DNA of 64,000 nucleotides from Pseudomonas fluorescens (GCF_902497785.1 NZ_CABVHK010000007.1:186001-250000); one strand, 5' to 3'. Shown: positions 1 through 13,030, numbered from the stretch's first letter. Notes: a model not told the origin generated them from the letters alone. Numbers and translations are program-made.

Positions 1-527
1 CCCAGACCCAAAGTACCGGCCAGGGAGCCGACTTCGTGGGAGATGCCTTCCATCATGCAGCCATCACCGAGGAACACGTAGGTGTGGTGATCGACAATAT
101 TGTGACCAGGACGGTTGAACTGCGCTGCCAGAACTTTTTCGGCCAGGGCGAAACCCACGGCGTTGGCCAGGCCTTGGCCCAGTGGACCGGTGGTGGTTTC
201 AACGCCCGGGGTATAGCCGAATTCCGGGTGACCCGGGGTGCGGCTGTGCAGCTGACGGAAGTTTTTCAGGTCATCGATCGACAGGTCGTAGCCGGTCAGG
301 TGCAGCAGCGAGTAGATCAGCATCGAGCCGTGGCCGTTGGACAGCACGAAGCGGTCACGGTCGGCGAACGACGGGTTACTCGGGTTGTGCTTCAGGTAGT
401 CACGCCACAGTACTTCGGCGATATCCGCCATACCCATCGGGGCACCGGGATGGCCGCTGTTGGCTTTTTGCACGGCATCCATGCTGAGGGCACGAATGGC
501 GTTGGCACGCTCACGACGGCTGGGCAT
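1..527 (-). CDS. tkt: Transketolase, N-terminal part (runs off the left edge)
   Basis: Thiamine-diphosphate enzyme of the non-oxidative pentose phosphate pathway, cytosolic. About 175 N-terminal residues are present. They carry typical transketolase signatures: [10 protein letters not shown] near residue 25, [14 protein letters not shown] near 65, and GPLGQGL, which help form the ThDP site. The ATG is at 527-525, preceded by AGGAG with 7-nt spacing. The gene is divergent from the sahR-metK pair. In other Pseudomonas tkt also neighbours metK, so the context supports the call. The C-terminal two thirds lie outside the window. Confidence 0.97.
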   Translation of the reverse strand, partial: MPSRRERANAIRALSMDAVQKANSGHPGAPMGMADIAEVLWRDYLKHNPSNPSFADRDRFVLSNGHGSMLIYSLLHLTGYDLSIDDLKNFRQLHSRTPGHPEFGYTPGVETTTGPLGQGLANAVGFALAEKVLAAQFNRPGHNIVDHHTYVFLGDGCMMEGISHEVGSLAGTLGL

Positions 528-731
528 CGCTGTTCTCCTGAGGGTTTTGAATAAAGAGTGAATAAAACGAATCGGAAAAAAGGCGAGCATTTTCCCTCAC
601 CGACCCGCCCGGGGCAATGACAGATAGTCATCTGAAGGCGTTTTTCCGGTGGATAGATTCGCATTCGCCTGGTGAAACCTTTCCGCTGACGATTTGTAGA
701 GTGACCCATTCCCCGAGAAGTGCCATCTATC

Positions 732-761
732 GAGCAATATCAAAACTTTTTGATATTGCTC
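732..761. promoter_or_regulatory. Perfect 14-bp inverted repeat, probable SahR-type operator
   Basis: Left arm GAGCAATATCAAAA (732-745), two-base spacer, right arm TTTTGATATTGCTC (748-761), with no mismatch. It ends exactly where a candidate -35 (TTGCGG, 762-767) begins, so a bound dimer would block RNA polymerase. ArsR-family dimers bind AT-rich palindromes of this kind. Assignment to the downstream ArsR/methyltransferase protein is inference from position. Confidence 0.7.
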
Positions 762-790
762 TTGCGGTGCTTTCGGAGCGTCACTAGACT
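762..790 (+). promoter_or_regulatory. Candidate sigma-70 promoter of sahR-metK
   Basis: TTGCGG (762-767), 17-bp spacer, TAGACT (785-790). Predicted transcription start is about 796-800, essentially at the ATG at 800. No Shine-Dalgarno sequence precedes that ATG, so the message may be leaderless. Seen by eye only. Confidence 0.4.
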
Positions 791-799
791 GCTGGCCCT

Positions 800-1795
800 A
801 TGAATTTACGCGTGCCTTCCATTCAACATGACGATTGCGACGAGCTGGCGGCCCTGTGCAAGGCCGGCGGCGATCCTCTGCGACTGAATGTACTGCGCGC
901 GCTGGCCAACGATTCGTTTGGCGTTCTGGAACTGGCGCAGATTTTCGGCATCGGCCAGTCCGGCATGAGTCACCACCTCAAAGTGCTGGCCCAGGCCGAC
1001 CTGGTGGCGACACGCCGTGAAGGCAATGCGATTTTCTATCGTCGCGCCCTGCCCCACACCGACCTGCTGGGCGGCAAGCTGCACGCCGCACTGCTCGAAG
1101 AAGTGGACAACCTGACCCTGCCTGCCGATGTGCAATCGCGGATCGGTCAGGTCCATGGGCAACGGGCGGCGGCCAGCCAGGACTTTTTCTCACGGGTTGC
1201 GGAGAAGTTTCGCGCCCAGCAAGACCTGATTGCCGGCCTGCCGCAGTACCGCGAAAGCGTGGTGGCCTTGCTCGACAAACTGAGCTTTGGCGACAGCGCA
1301 ACAGCCATTGAAGTGGGCCCGGGCGACGGCGCTTTTCTGCCGGAACTGGCGCGGCGCTTCACCCACGTCACGGCGCTGGACAACAGCCAGGCGATGCTCG
1401 AACTGGCGCGCCAGGTCTGCGAACGTGAATCGCTGGCTAACGTCAGCCTGCAACTGGCCGATGCATTGAATGGTGTGAGCCTCAAGGCTGACTGCGTGGT
1501 ACTGAATATGGTGCTGCACCATTTCGCCGCGCCGGCCGATGCGCTCAAGCACATGGCCGATTTGCTGCAACCGGGCGGTAGCCTGCTCGTGACAGAGTTA
1601 TGTAGCCACAACCAGAGTTGGGCCAGGGAGGCCTGCGGTGATCTCTGGTTGGGGTTTGAACAGGACGATTTGGCCCGTTGGGCCACCGCTGCGGGACTCG
1701 TTCCCGGGGAAAGCCTCTATGTAGGCTTACGTAATGGTTTCCAGATTCAGGTCCGCCATTTTCAGCGACCGGCTGGCGACACTCACCATCGGTAA
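800..1795 (+). CDS. sahR: ArsR-family regulator fused to a SAM-dependent methyltransferase-like domain (SahR type)
   Basis: Residues 1-90 form an ArsR winged helix (recognition-helix region GIGQSGMSHHLKVL at 50-63, wing REGNAIFYRR at 74-82). Residues about 125-320 form a class I methyltransferase fold with motif I EVGPGDGAF (171-179) and an acidic residue after strand 2 (TALDNSQ). Proteins of this architecture next to methionine-cycle genes are described as SahR, a repressor that senses S-adenosylhomocysteine with its methyltransferase-like domain. The gene lies 18 bp before metK and probably shares its transcript. A perfect inverted repeat precedes it. The ATG at 800 lacks a ribosome site. 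The symbol is inferred from architecture and context. Confidence 0.8.
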   Translation: MNLRVPSIQHDDCDELAALCKAGGDPLRLNVLRALANDSFGVLELAQIFGIGQSGMSHHLKVLAQADLVATRREGNAIFYRRALPHTDLLGGKLHAALLEEVDNLTLPADVQSRIGQVHGQRAAASQDFFSRVAEKFRAQQDLIAGLPQYRESVVALLDKLSFGDSATAIEVGPGDGAFLPELARRFTHVTALDNSQAMLELARQVCERESLANVSLQLADALNGVSLKADCVVLNMVLHHFAAPADALKHMADLLQPGGSLLVTELCSHNQSWAREACGDLWLGFEQDDLARWATAAGLVPGESLYVGLRNGFQIQVRHFQRPAGDTHHR

Positions 1796-1813
1796 ATTCA
1801 GGAAAAAATCGAG

Positions 1814-3004
<1,191 letters not shown>

Positions 3005-3022
3005 GACTTTTCGGCGGTACCC

Positions 3023-3056
3023 AAAGCCCTGCACGGTTCGCCGTGCGGGGCTTTTT
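3023..3056 (+). terminator. Rho-independent terminator of metK
   Basis: A stem of about 14 bp (AAAGCCCTGCACGG paired with CCGTGCGGGGCTTT, one mismatch) closes a TTCG tetraloop and is followed by a T run. It starts 19 bp after the metK stop. Confidence 0.9.
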
Positions 3057-3080
3057 ATTGGCGTTCGCTTTTTACCGGGT

Positions 3081-3157
3081 GGCCCCCATCGCGAGCAAGC
3101 TCGCTCCCACAGGGGAATGCATTTCAATGTGGGAGCGAGCTTGCTCGCGATGGGGCC
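3081..3157. repeat. REPIN, class A, metK-ligB intergenic
   Basis: Two inverted REP units: GCGAGCAAGCTCGCTCCCAC on the left and its reverse complement on the right, with flanking GGCCCC/GGGGCC extending the pairing. The pair is separated by about 17 bp. Typical Pseudomonas REP doublet. Confidence 0.9.
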
Positions 3158-3222
3158 AGCCAAGGCACCATCAGAAACACCAGGCAAAACACCCACCCTC
3201 CCCGCCAGAAAATATTGGCTAG

Positions 3223-4932
<1,710 letters not shown>

Positions 4933-5031
4933 CGACCGCAGGTGCCCGCCCACCTGGGAACCCAAAGATGACGATAGGCTCAAACGCCCATCGCCTTATC
5001 GACCCGATTGCACTTTGTACATGGAGCCTTT

Positions 5032-5427
5032 ATGAAATTACTTTCACCGCTCGCCCTGTTGACCCTTTGCGGCGTGATGGCCGCTCCGCTGATGGCCGCC
5101 GAAGAGGCTCCGGGCCTGACCGGTTGCGCCGCCAAAAAGCAAGGCATCATCACTCAGATCGAACTGGCCAAGTCCCACGGCAACGCCGAACAGCAGGCCG
5201 GTCTCGAGACAGCCCTGAGCGAAGTCACCGCGCATTGCACCGACGCCTCACTGAAGAAGGAGCGGGAAAACAAGGTGCTTGATGCCAAGCATGAAGTCAG
5301 CGAACGCCAGGCCGACCTCGACAAAGCCATGAAAAAAGGCGACCCCGAGAGGATCAACAAGCGCAAAGACAAACTGGCCGAATCCCGCAAGGAATTGCAG
5401 GACGCACTGGATGAGCTGGATAAATAA
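5032..5427 (+). CDS. DUF1090 family periplasmic protein (YqjC-like)
   Basis: A 131-residue protein with a signal peptide of about 20 residues (cleavage near MAAEEA), then a highly charged, helical, Lys/Glu-rich chain ending in a coiled-coil-like segment (about residues 75-131). Two cysteines (in LTGCAAK and TAHCTD) are conserved in the DUF1090/YqjC family. GGAG six bases before the ATG at 5032 supports this start over an upstream in-frame ATG. The family function is not established. It is convergent with the next gene, with a REPIN between them. Confidence 0.85.
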   Translation: MKLLSPLALLTLCGVMAAPLMAAEEAPGLTGCAAKKQGIITQIELAKSHGNAEQQAGLETALSEVTAHCTDASLKKERENKVLDAKHEVSERQADLDKAMKKGDPERINKRKDKLAESRKELQDALDELDK

Positions 5428-5443
5428 GCGTTGAGTGTCCAAT

Positions 5444-5523
5444 CAAAAGATCGCAGCCTGCGGCAGCTCCTACAGTGTGTACGCATGACATGTAGGAGCT
5501 GCCGCAGGCTGCGATCTTTTAAA
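5444..5523. repeat. REPIN, class B, between convergent genes
   Basis: AAAAGATCGCAGCCTGCGGC plus AGCTCCTACA, then the exact inverted copy after about 18 bp. First of the class B doublets in the window. It sits between the stops of the DUF1090 gene and the cytochrome gene. Confidence 0.9.
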
Positions 5524-5527
5524 GAAT

Positions 5528-5977
5528 TCAATGATCGCGAAATTCTTTATGGCACGCACTGCAAGCATCTTCGACTTTCTGCACCGCAGGCCCCAGGTTA
5601 CTCACCTTGTAAGGCTGAACCTTGCTCGCAATCACCAGCTCACCGGTGGCGGTTTCCAGGGTGCGGGCCAGTTCCTGAAAGCGTGCCTGCTTCTGCCAGA
5701 CATCGTCCTTGGCGCTGGTGTGATCTTCCTCGCGCACCTGCGGGAAGTGTTTCCACGGCTCACGGGACAACGCATCGAGTTTTACCGCGCCATCGGCGAA
5801 TGTCGGACCGTCAAACGGGATACGGCCGCGCAACATGCCGCCCAGGTCTTCGCCGGTCTTGAGCATTTGCTTGAAGATCGCCTTGCGTTGACCCAGTGGC
5901 GAATTCGGGTCGACACCGCCACACGCGGACAAGGTCAGGCAGGCCAGCAATACAACGGAAAGTCTTTTAAGAGTCAT
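5528..5977 (-). CDS. Cytochrome c'-like heme lipoprotein
   Basis: A 149-residue exported protein. The N-terminus is a lipoprotein signal with lipobox LSAC (Cys19), so it is probably membrane-anchored and facing the periplasm. The C-terminus has the heme c motif CSACH (Cys139, Cys142, His143) only six residues from the end, the layout of the four-helix cytochrome c' family (CytC_2, PF01322). Its physiological partner cannot be read from the sequence. It is divergent from mltA, with 128 bp between the starts. Confidence 0.85.
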   Translation of the reverse strand: MTLKRLSVVLLACLTLSACGGVDPNSPLGQRKAIFKQMLKTGEDLGGMLRGRIPFDGPTFADGAVKLDALSREPWKHFPQVREEDHTSAKDDVWQKQARFQELARTLETATGELVIASKVQPYKVSNLGPAVQKVEDACSACHKEFRDH

Positions 5978-6105
5978 AGAGGCTTCAGGTCACGGGAAAC
6001 GGCGGCCAGTATCCTCGCGTCATTGGCAAACACCAATAGCCCTATTATTAATACGGGTTGTTTGAGCGCATGGAGCACTCAGGCAATCGGCAAAGGAATT
6101 ACTCC

Positions 6106-7278
6106 ATGAACAGCCGTTTCAAGGCATGGCGTCACCCTCTCGTGTGGACGCTCCCATTGGTAGCCGCGCTTGCAGGCTGCACCGGCGGTGACAACAACAC
6201 ACCGAAAACCCATGCGCTGGCGACTTATGCCAGCGCCACATGGGACGCACTGCCCACCGTGTCCGATAACGACCTGGTGGCCGGGTTCGGTTCGTGGCGC
6301 AGCGCCTGTACCCGACTCAAGTCCGACCCGGTCTGGGGTTCGACGTGCGCCGCCGCTGCCAATGTGCCGCTGGCCGCCAACGACATTCGCGGCTTCCTCA
6401 AACAGAACCTCGACGTCTACGGCCTGCGCGCCGCCAACGACAATCCCGACGGATTGATCACCGGCTACTACGAGCCCGTCTACCCCGGCAGCCTGACCCA
6501 GACCACCGTGGCAAACATCCCGGTGTATGGCGTGCCCGAGGACATGATCATTGTCTCGCTGGACAGCATTTACCCGGAGCTCAAGGGTAAACGCCTGCGT
6601 GGACGCCTCGAAGGCCGGGTACTCAAACCCTACGATGATGCCGCAACCATTGAAAACAAAGGGGTGAAGGCGCCCGTGGTGGCATGGCTGACCGATCCGA
6701 TGAATCTGCAGTTCCTGCAAATCCAGGGTTCGGGTCGCATTCAGCTCGACGATGGCCGTCAGTTGCGAATCGCTTATGCGGACCAGAACGGCCATCCGTA
6801 CCGCCCGATCGGCCGCTGGCTGGTGGAGCAAGGCGAGCTGAAAAAAGAAGAAGTGACCATGGGCGCGATCAGCGACTGGGCAAAAGCCAATCCAGCACGC
6901 ATTCCGGAGTTGCTCGCCAGCAATCCGAGCTATGTGTTCTTCACCCGCAATCCGGACAGCAACGAAGGGCCCCGCGGCTCGCTGAACGTGCCGCTGACTG
7001 CGGGCTACAGCGTTGCAGTGGACCGCAAGGTGATTCCGCTGGGCAGTTTGCTGTGGTTATCCACCACGCGACCGGACGGCACGGCACTGGTTCGCCCGGT
7101 GGCTGCTCAGGACACTGGCGGCGCGATTGCCGGCGAAGTGCGAGCGGACCTGTTCTGGGGCACCGGAGAGGCCGCCGGACAAATAGCCGGCGATATGAAA
7201 CAGCAGGGGCAGATCTGGATGCTGTGGCCCAAAGGCGCGACGTTGCCACAAGTGCCGCAGGTGGCTGACAAGCTCTAA
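6106..7278 (+). CDS. mltA: Membrane-bound lytic murein transglycosylase A
   Basis: Cleaves the MurNAc-GlcNAc bond of peptidoglycan to form 1,6-anhydro-muropeptides; outer-membrane lipoprotein facing the periplasm. The 390-aa protein has lipobox LAGC (Cys25), an MltA domain (LITGYYEPVYPGSL near 117, QFLQIQGSGRIQL near 204), and a C-terminal 3D domain with the AQDTGGAI motif that includes the catalytic aspartate, followed by DLFWGTG. The ATG at 6106 has AAGGA eight bases upstream and puts the signal peptide at the N-terminus, so it is preferred over the in-frame ATG at 6058. Confidence 0.95.
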   Translation: MNSRFKAWRHPLVWTLPLVAALAGCTGGDNNTPKTHALATYASATWDALPTVSDNDLVAGFGSWRSACTRLKSDPVWGSTCAAAANVPLAANDIRGFLKQNLDVYGLRAANDNPDGLITGYYEPVYPGSLTQTTVANIPVYGVPEDMIIVSLDSIYPELKGKRLRGRLEGRVLKPYDDAATIENKGVKAPVVAWLTDPMNLQFLQIQGSGRIQLDDGRQLRIAYADQNGHPYRPIGRWLVEQGELKKEEVTMGAISDWAKANPARIPELLASNPSYVFFTRNPDSNEGPRGSLNVPLTAGYSVAVDRKVIPLGSLLWLSTTRPDGTALVRPVAAQDTGGAIAGEVRADLFWGTGEAAGQIAGDMKQQGQIWMLWPKGATLPQVPQVADKL

Positions 7279-7280
7279 AG

Positions 7281-7356
7281 TCAAAAGATCGCAGCTTTCG
7301 GCAGCTCCTACGTTGACCGGGTCTTTGTAGGAGCTGGCGCAGCCTGCGATCTTTTG
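7281..7356. repeat. REPIN, class B (diverged), mltA/MAPEG convergent junction
   Basis: AAAAGATCGCAGC...GGCAGCTCCTAC and an imperfect inverted copy GTAGGAGCTGGCGCAGCCTGCGATCTTTT. Starts 3 bp after the mltA stop. Confidence 0.85.
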
Positions 7357-7365
7357 ATCTTGCCG

Positions 7366-7749
7366 TTAAACAGAAACCACAAAGAAACTGACAATCAACC
7401 CCATCCCTACAAACCACACCAACGACCGCAAAATCGCCCAGTCGGCCAAGTAGCAAATGATGTACAGCAACCGGCTGGTGATAAACAGAACCGCCAGCAC
7501 GTTGATCGTCACCAGTTCGGCATTACCCGCCAGGTGCGCCACGATCACCGCCGCTGCAAACGCCGGGGTCACCTCAAAACTGTTCAACTGCGCCGCATGC
7601 GCACGCCGGCCCAGACCATTCAGCGACTCGAGAAAATCCCGTGGGTCATGGTTGTCTTTGAGGTTAAAGCCGCCACTGACCTTGGCGATGCCCACACAGA
7701 CATACGGCAGAAAAATCGCGATCAAAATGCACCACAGAGCAACCGTCAT
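7366..7749 (-). CDS. MAPEG family membrane protein
   Basis: A 127-residue protein with about four hydrophobic helices. It has the central FE-motif region of MAPEG proteins (RAHAAQLNSFEVTPAFAAAVIVA, helix 2) and a conserved RLLYIICYLADW segment in helix 3. Eukaryotic MAPEG members handle eicosanoid and glutathione chemistry; bacterial members are poorly characterised, so no substrate is proposed. AAGGA seven bases before the ATG. A 40-bp gap separates it from the upstream EamA gene on the same strand, so co-transcription is likely. Confidence 0.87.
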   Translation of the reverse strand: MTVALWCILIAIFLPYVCVGIAKVSGGFNLKDNHDPRDFLESLNGLGRRAHAAQLNSFEVTPAFAAAVIVAHLAGNAELVTINVLAVLFITSRLLYIICYLADWAILRSLVWFVGMGLIVSFFVVSV

Positions 7750-7789
7750 AACGCAGTCCTTTTTTCAAGATTCAAGAGTCGGGTTCCCG

Positions 7790-8623
7790 TCAAAACTTCA
7801 TCACCAATATGCCGATCAACACCAGCCCACAGGCTAAGAGCCGCGGCCGGCCGAAAGGTTCTTTCAAGTAACGCATGCCGAACAGCACCACCAGAATCAC
7901 GCTGATTTCGCGCAGTGCCGCCGCTTCGGCAATCGAACCCAGCTGCATCGCCCACAGCACCAGAGCGTAGCTGAACAACACGCAGAACCCGACCGCCAGG
8001 CCCAATCGCCACTGCTCACGCCAGAACAGCATGAACGCCGGCCGCTTGCGCACCAGCGCCAGCAACGGAAAAGGCCAGGCACTGATCAGCGTCACCCACA
8101 CCAGGTAATCCAGCGGATGCGACCAGCGCCGCAGTGCCTGGCCATCGATAAAGGTGTAGCAGCCGATGCACAGGCCGATCAGCGCCACCACCGGCAGCAT
8201 CGACCACGGCAAACGCGCGCCACCACCGCCCTGCCACAGCAGGCACAACATGCCGAACGGGATGAGTAGAATTCCGAAGATCTGCTGGTGGGTCAGCACT
8301 TCCCCGGCAAAGATCAGCGTCAGCGCCAGCACCACCAAGGGCGACAGGCCACGCATCAGGGGATAGACCAACCCCAGGTCGCCCACCCGATAGGCCTGAA
8401 TCAGCAGATAGCGATAGAGCAATTCAAACGCGGCTGACGCCAGGATCCACGGCCAGATTTCAATCGGCGGCAACGCCACGAACGGCAGCATTACGGCAAC
8501 AAACAACATTGCCACGCTGTCCATGCAGGCCACGACCAACAATCGTTCCGCACTGAATTTAATCAGGGTATTCCACGCCGCGTGCAACAGCGCCGCCACT
8601 AACACCAACGCCGTCGCAAGCAC
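7790..8623 (-). CDS. EamA/DMT superfamily transporter
   Basis: A 277-residue inner-membrane protein with roughly ten hydrophobic helices in two EamA repeats (repeat 1 contains AAWNTLIKFSAERLL and GLVYPLMRGLSPLVVLAL; repeat 2 has LGSIAEAAALREISVILVVLFG). Drug/metabolite exporters of this class move small metabolites or amino acids; the substrate cannot be told. The start is GTG at 8623 with AAGGAG six bases upstream; no ATG fits. It ends with a short basic tail (VMKF). Confidence 0.88.
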   Translation of the reverse strand: MLATALVLVAALLHAAWNTLIKFSAERLLVVACMDSVAMLFVAVMLPFVALPPIEIWPWILASAAFELLYRYLLIQAYRVGDLGLVYPLMRGLSPLVVLALTLIFAGEVLTHQQIFGILLIPFGMLCLLWQGGGGARLPWSMLPVVALIGLCIGCYTFIDGQALRRWSHPLDYLVWVTLISAWPFPLLALVRKRPAFMLFWREQWRLGLAVGFCVLFSYALVLWAMQLGSIAEAAALREISVILVVLFGMRYLKEPFGRPRLLACGLVLIGILVMKF

Positions 8624-8651
8624 GGCACACTCCTTCTATTGATCACTCCCC

Positions 8652-8730
8652 CTGTAGGAGCTGCCGCAGGCTGCGATCTTTTGACTTTAAAAATCAACAT
8701 CAAAAGATCGCAGCCTGCGGCAGCTCCTAC
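8652..8730. repeat. REPIN, class B, between FNT and EamA genes
   Basis: TGTAGGAGCTGCCGCAGGCTGCGATCTTTTGA form and its inverted copy, separated by about 16 bp. It lies upstream of the EamA start and downstream of the FNT stop, both on the minus strand. A run of nine G follows on the right. Confidence 0.9.
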
Positions 8731-8860
8731 GCAAATCCGGGGGGGGGGAGGATTGATTCGCCATATGTCAGCAGCTGTTTATACTGCAAGCGACCACCCC
8801 GCACTCAAACGTCGCGGTGCGGCAGCGCCAGCGCCAGCGCCACAGACCGAGTTTCAATGA

Positions 8861-9748
8861 TTACTTCTTGACCTGCTGCGGATCGGCTTCTTCGCCTTGA
8901 TCCGCAGACTGCTTCGGCGGCCCGCTTTCGCTGCGAATCTGCGCATGACTCAACAGCGCAAAGATGAAGCTGCCGCCGATGATGTTCCCTGCCAGCGTCG
9001 GCCCGGCGAACACCGTCCAGAAATCCTTCCACGGCAATTCGCCGGCAAACACCAGGTACGAGACCTCGGCCGAACCGACGACGATGTGGGTGAAATCCCC
9101 GAGCGCCATCAGGTAGGTGATGAGGATGATGATCCACATCTTGGCGCTCTCCATGGACGGGATCATCCAGACCATGGTGGCGATCATCCAGCCCGAGACG
9201 ATGCCTTTGGCGAACATTTTGCCGGCGTCGTTCTCCATGACTTTGCGCCCGATGTCGAGGAAGGCCAGGTCGGTCTTGGTATCGAAAATCGGCAGGTGCA
9301 ACATCACGTACGCCACCAGCAAAGTGCCGCAGAGGTTGCCTACGAGCACGACCGACCACAGCCGCAGCAAGCGCCCGAAATTGTTCAGTGTGGGTTTGGT
9401 CATCACCGGCAGCACCGCCGTCAGGGTGTTCTCGGTGAACAATTGCTGACGGGCGAGGATGACCGCGAGAAAACCGGCGCAATAGCCGAAACTGGCAATC
9501 ACTTTGAAGTGTTCGCCATCGGGCAAACGGGAGTTGAGCAACCCCATGGCCATCAGCGACAGGCCCATGGTCAAGCCTGCGGCGAGCGCCGACCACCATA
9601 GGGCAGCAACGCTGCGCTCCAGTTCCTGATCGCCCTGGGTGCGGATGATTTCGTGCAGCACCGCGGCGCGCGGTGGCTGGTTCTTGTCGACCTCATGCTT
9701 CTCTTGCGCCGAGAGGTTTGGGGTCTTGCCGTCTTTTGGAGTATCCAT
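8861..9748 (-). CDS. Formate/nitrite transporter (FNT) family channel
   Basis: A 295-residue protein with a polar N-terminal segment of about 45 residues and then six hydrophobic helices. FNT marks are LFTENTLTAVLP (first half, residues 103-114), LCGTLLVAYV, and the second-half FTHIVVGSAEVSYLV and LAGNIIGGSFIFALL. FNT pentamers conduct small monovalent anions such as formate, nitrite or hydrosulfide. The longer N-terminus and MESAKMW segment resemble the YfdC subgroup, whose substrate is unknown. No strong ribosome site is visible before the ATG at 9748. Confidence 0.87.
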   Translation of the reverse strand: MDTPKDGKTPNLSAQEKHEVDKNQPPRAAVLHEIIRTQGDQELERSVAALWWSALAAGLTMGLSLMAMGLLNSRLPDGEHFKVIASFGYCAGFLAVILARQQLFTENTLTAVLPVMTKPTLNNFGRLLRLWSVVLVGNLCGTLLVAYVMLHLPIFDTKTDLAFLDIGRKVMENDAGKMFAKGIVSGWMIATMVWMIPSMESAKMWIIILITYLMALGDFTHIVVGSAEVSYLVFAGELPWKDFWTVFAGPTLAGNIIGGSFIFALLSHAQIRSESGPPKQSADQGEEADPQQVKK

Positions 9749-9807
9749 AGTGTTGCGGAACCGGTGGCGTGGGATGTAAGTACGACACGCGTGGCTCTCG
9801 AGCGTTC

Positions 9808-9897
9808 TGTAGGAGCTGCCGAAGGCTGCGATCTTTTGATCTTGATTCCACGCGGAGAGTCTAGATCAAGAGATCGCAGCCTTCGGCAGCTCCTACG
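9808..9897. repeat. REPIN, class B, between thioesterase and FNT genes
   Basis: TGTAGGAGCTGCCGAAGGCTGCGATCTTTTGAT and its inverted copy, with about 25 bp between. The arms use the GAAGGC/GCCTTC variant of class B. Confidence 0.9.
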
Positions 9898-9905
9898 GGC
9901 TCGTA

Positions 9906-10310
9906 TTACTCGCTGATACCATCATCCTGAAACTGGTCTTTGACGTACTTGATCTCGGTCCGGCCGTGCGGCGCGGGCAGGCCGTCCTCGCCGAGGTTGA
10001 CGAAGACCATCTTCTCCACCGTCAGGATACTTTTACGGGTGATCTTGTTGCGTACTTCGCAGGTCAGGGTGATCGACGTGCGACCGAACTCGGTGGCGGT
10101 AATGCCCAGTTCGATGATGTCGCCCTGACGCGACGCGCTGACGAAATTGATTTCGGAAATGTACTTGGTGACCACACGCTGGTTGCCCAACTGAACGATC
10201 GCATAGATCGCCGCTTCTTCGTCGATCCAGCGCAACAGGCTGCCGCCGAACAGCGTGCCGTTGGGGTTGAGGTCTTCGGGTTTTACCCATTTGCGGGTGT
10301 GGAAATTCAT
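9906..10310 (-). CDS. Acyl-CoA thioesterase, hotdog fold (YciA-like)
   Basis: A 134-residue single hotdog-fold protein. The motif LNPNGTLFGGSLLRWIDEEAAIYA (residues 14-37), with Asn-Gly-Thr-Leu-Phe-Gly-Gly and the Asp on the hot-dog helix, is typical of the acyl-CoA thioesterases that include YciA and BACH. These hydrolyse acyl-CoA in the cytosol. The ATG at 10310 has AGGAG five bases upstream; a GTG six bases earlier is too close to that site. It is divergent from ahcY. Confidence 0.9.
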   Translation of the reverse strand: MNFHTRKWVKPEDLNPNGTLFGGSLLRWIDEEAAIYAIVQLGNQRVVTKYISEINFVSASRQGDIIELGITATEFGRTSITLTCEVRNKITRKSILTVEKMVFVNLGEDGLPAPHGRTEIKYVKDQFQDDGISE

Positions 10311-10430
10311 ATTCACTCCTGACCGTCTTGCCGATTGATGCCGACCATCATGGCAGAGCCCGGACTAGAGCTCTATGCGCGATCGCCTATGGCCTCGATT
10401 ACCGTTCGGACATTGACCAACAGAAAGGCT

Positions 10431-12040
<1,610 letters not shown>

Positions 12041-12062
12041 TCGGCATTGCTTAGTCGCTCTT

Positions 12063-12128
12063 TGTAGGAGCTGGCGAAGCCTGCGATCTTTTGATCTTGA
12101 AAGATCGCAGCCTGCGGCAGCTCCTACA
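12063..12128. repeat. REPIN, class B, short-spaced, ahcY-metF junction
   Basis: TGTAGGAGCTGGCGAAGCCTGCGATCTTTTGAT and an inverted unit almost back to back (about 5 bp between). It lies in the probable ahcY-metF transcript. Confidence 0.85.
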
Positions 12129-12168
12129 GGAGTTTGCGTCCGCTTTACGTGTTTCCAAGGATATGACC

Positions 12169-13014
12169 ATGTCCCAAGACCGTCGCTACAGCTTCGAGTT
12201 CTTCCCTACGAAGACCGACGCTGGGCATGAAAAGCTGCTCGCCACTGCTCGCCAGCTGGCCACGTACAACCCCGACTTTTTCTCCTGCACCTACGGCGCT
12301 GGCGGTTCGACCCGTGATCGCACGCTCAACACCGTGCTGCAGCTCGAAAGTGAAGTCAAAGTTCCCGCCGCCCCGCACCTGTCGTGCGTCGGCGACAGCA
12401 AGGCCGATTTGCGCGGCTTGCTGGCTCAATACAAGACCGCCGGCATCAAGCGTATCGTTGCCCTGCGCGGTGACCTGCCGTCGGGCATGGGCATGGCCAG
12501 CGGTGAAATGCGCCACGCCAATGACCTGGTCGAATTCATTCGTGAAGAGACCGGCGATCATTTCCACATCGAAGTCGCCGCCTACCCGGAAATGCATCCG
12601 CAGGCGCGCAATTTCGAAGACGACTTGAACAACTTCGTGCGCAAGGCCAACGCCGGCGCCGACAGTGCGATCACCCAGTACTTCTTCAACGCCGACAGCT
12701 ACTTCTACTTCGTCGAGCGTGTGCGGGCGATGGGCGTGAACATCCCGATCGTTCCGGGGATCATGCCAATCACCAACTACAGCAAACTGGCACGCTTTTC
12801 CGACGCCTGCGGTGCGGAAATCCCGCGCTGGATCCGCAAGCAACTGGAAGCCTACGGCGACGACACCCAGAGCATTCAAGGCTTTGGTGAGCAAGTCATC
12901 ACCGAGATGTGCGAACGCCTGCTGCAAGGCGGGGCGCCAGGGCTGCACTTCTACACACTCAATCAGGCTGAAGCGAGCCTGGCGGTGTGGAACAACCTGA
13001 AGTTGCCGCGCTAA
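12169..13014 (+). CDS. metF: 5,10-methylenetetrahydrofolate reductase
   Basis: FAD enzyme making 5-methyl-THF for methionine synthesis. The 281-aa TIM barrel has the N-terminal SFEFFPTKT (catalytic Glu), FFSCTYGAGGSTRDRTL, VALRGDLP (GDxP-type folate/FAD motif) and AITQYFFNAD. The start at 12169 is preferred because AAGG lies eight bases upstream; the in-frame ATG at 12163 abuts it, and residues encoded further upstream come from the REPIN. Grouping with ahcY links SAH removal to remethylation of homocysteine. Confidence 0.97.
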   Translation: MSQDRRYSFEFFPTKTDAGHEKLLATARQLATYNPDFFSCTYGAGGSTRDRTLNTVLQLESEVKVPAAPHLSCVGDSKADLRGLLAQYKTAGIKRIVALRGDLPSGMGMASGEMRHANDLVEFIREETGDHFHIEVAAYPEMHPQARNFEDDLNNFVRKANAGADSAITQYFFNADSYFYFVERVRAMGVNIPIVPGIMPITNYSKLARFSDACGAEIPRWIRKQLEAYGDDTQSIQGFGEQVITEMCERLLQGGAPGLHFYTLNQAEASLAVWNNLKLPR

Positions 13015-13030
13015 TATTTGTCACAAGCAA

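Noticed and set aside
732..761. The AT-rich inverted repeat considered as a transcription terminator
   Set aside because: The genes on both sides diverge from it and the stem is AT-rich with only a short T stretch; an operator fits better.
3081..3157. Repeated inverted units considered as a CRISPR array or phage attachment site
   Set aside because: Units are paired in inverted orientation and scattered singly through intergenic regions, with no regular spacers and no cas genes; they are REPINs.
5431..5862. Small open frames that start in class B repeats (for example those beginning KDRSLRQLLQ)
   Set aside because: The shared peptide is a translation of the REP sequence; it appears at many junctions and does not mark real genes.
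8739..8750. Run of nine G next to the REPIN at 8652 considered as a phase-variation tract
   Set aside because: It is intergenic, not within a gene or between likely promoter boxes, so no switching effect can be argued.
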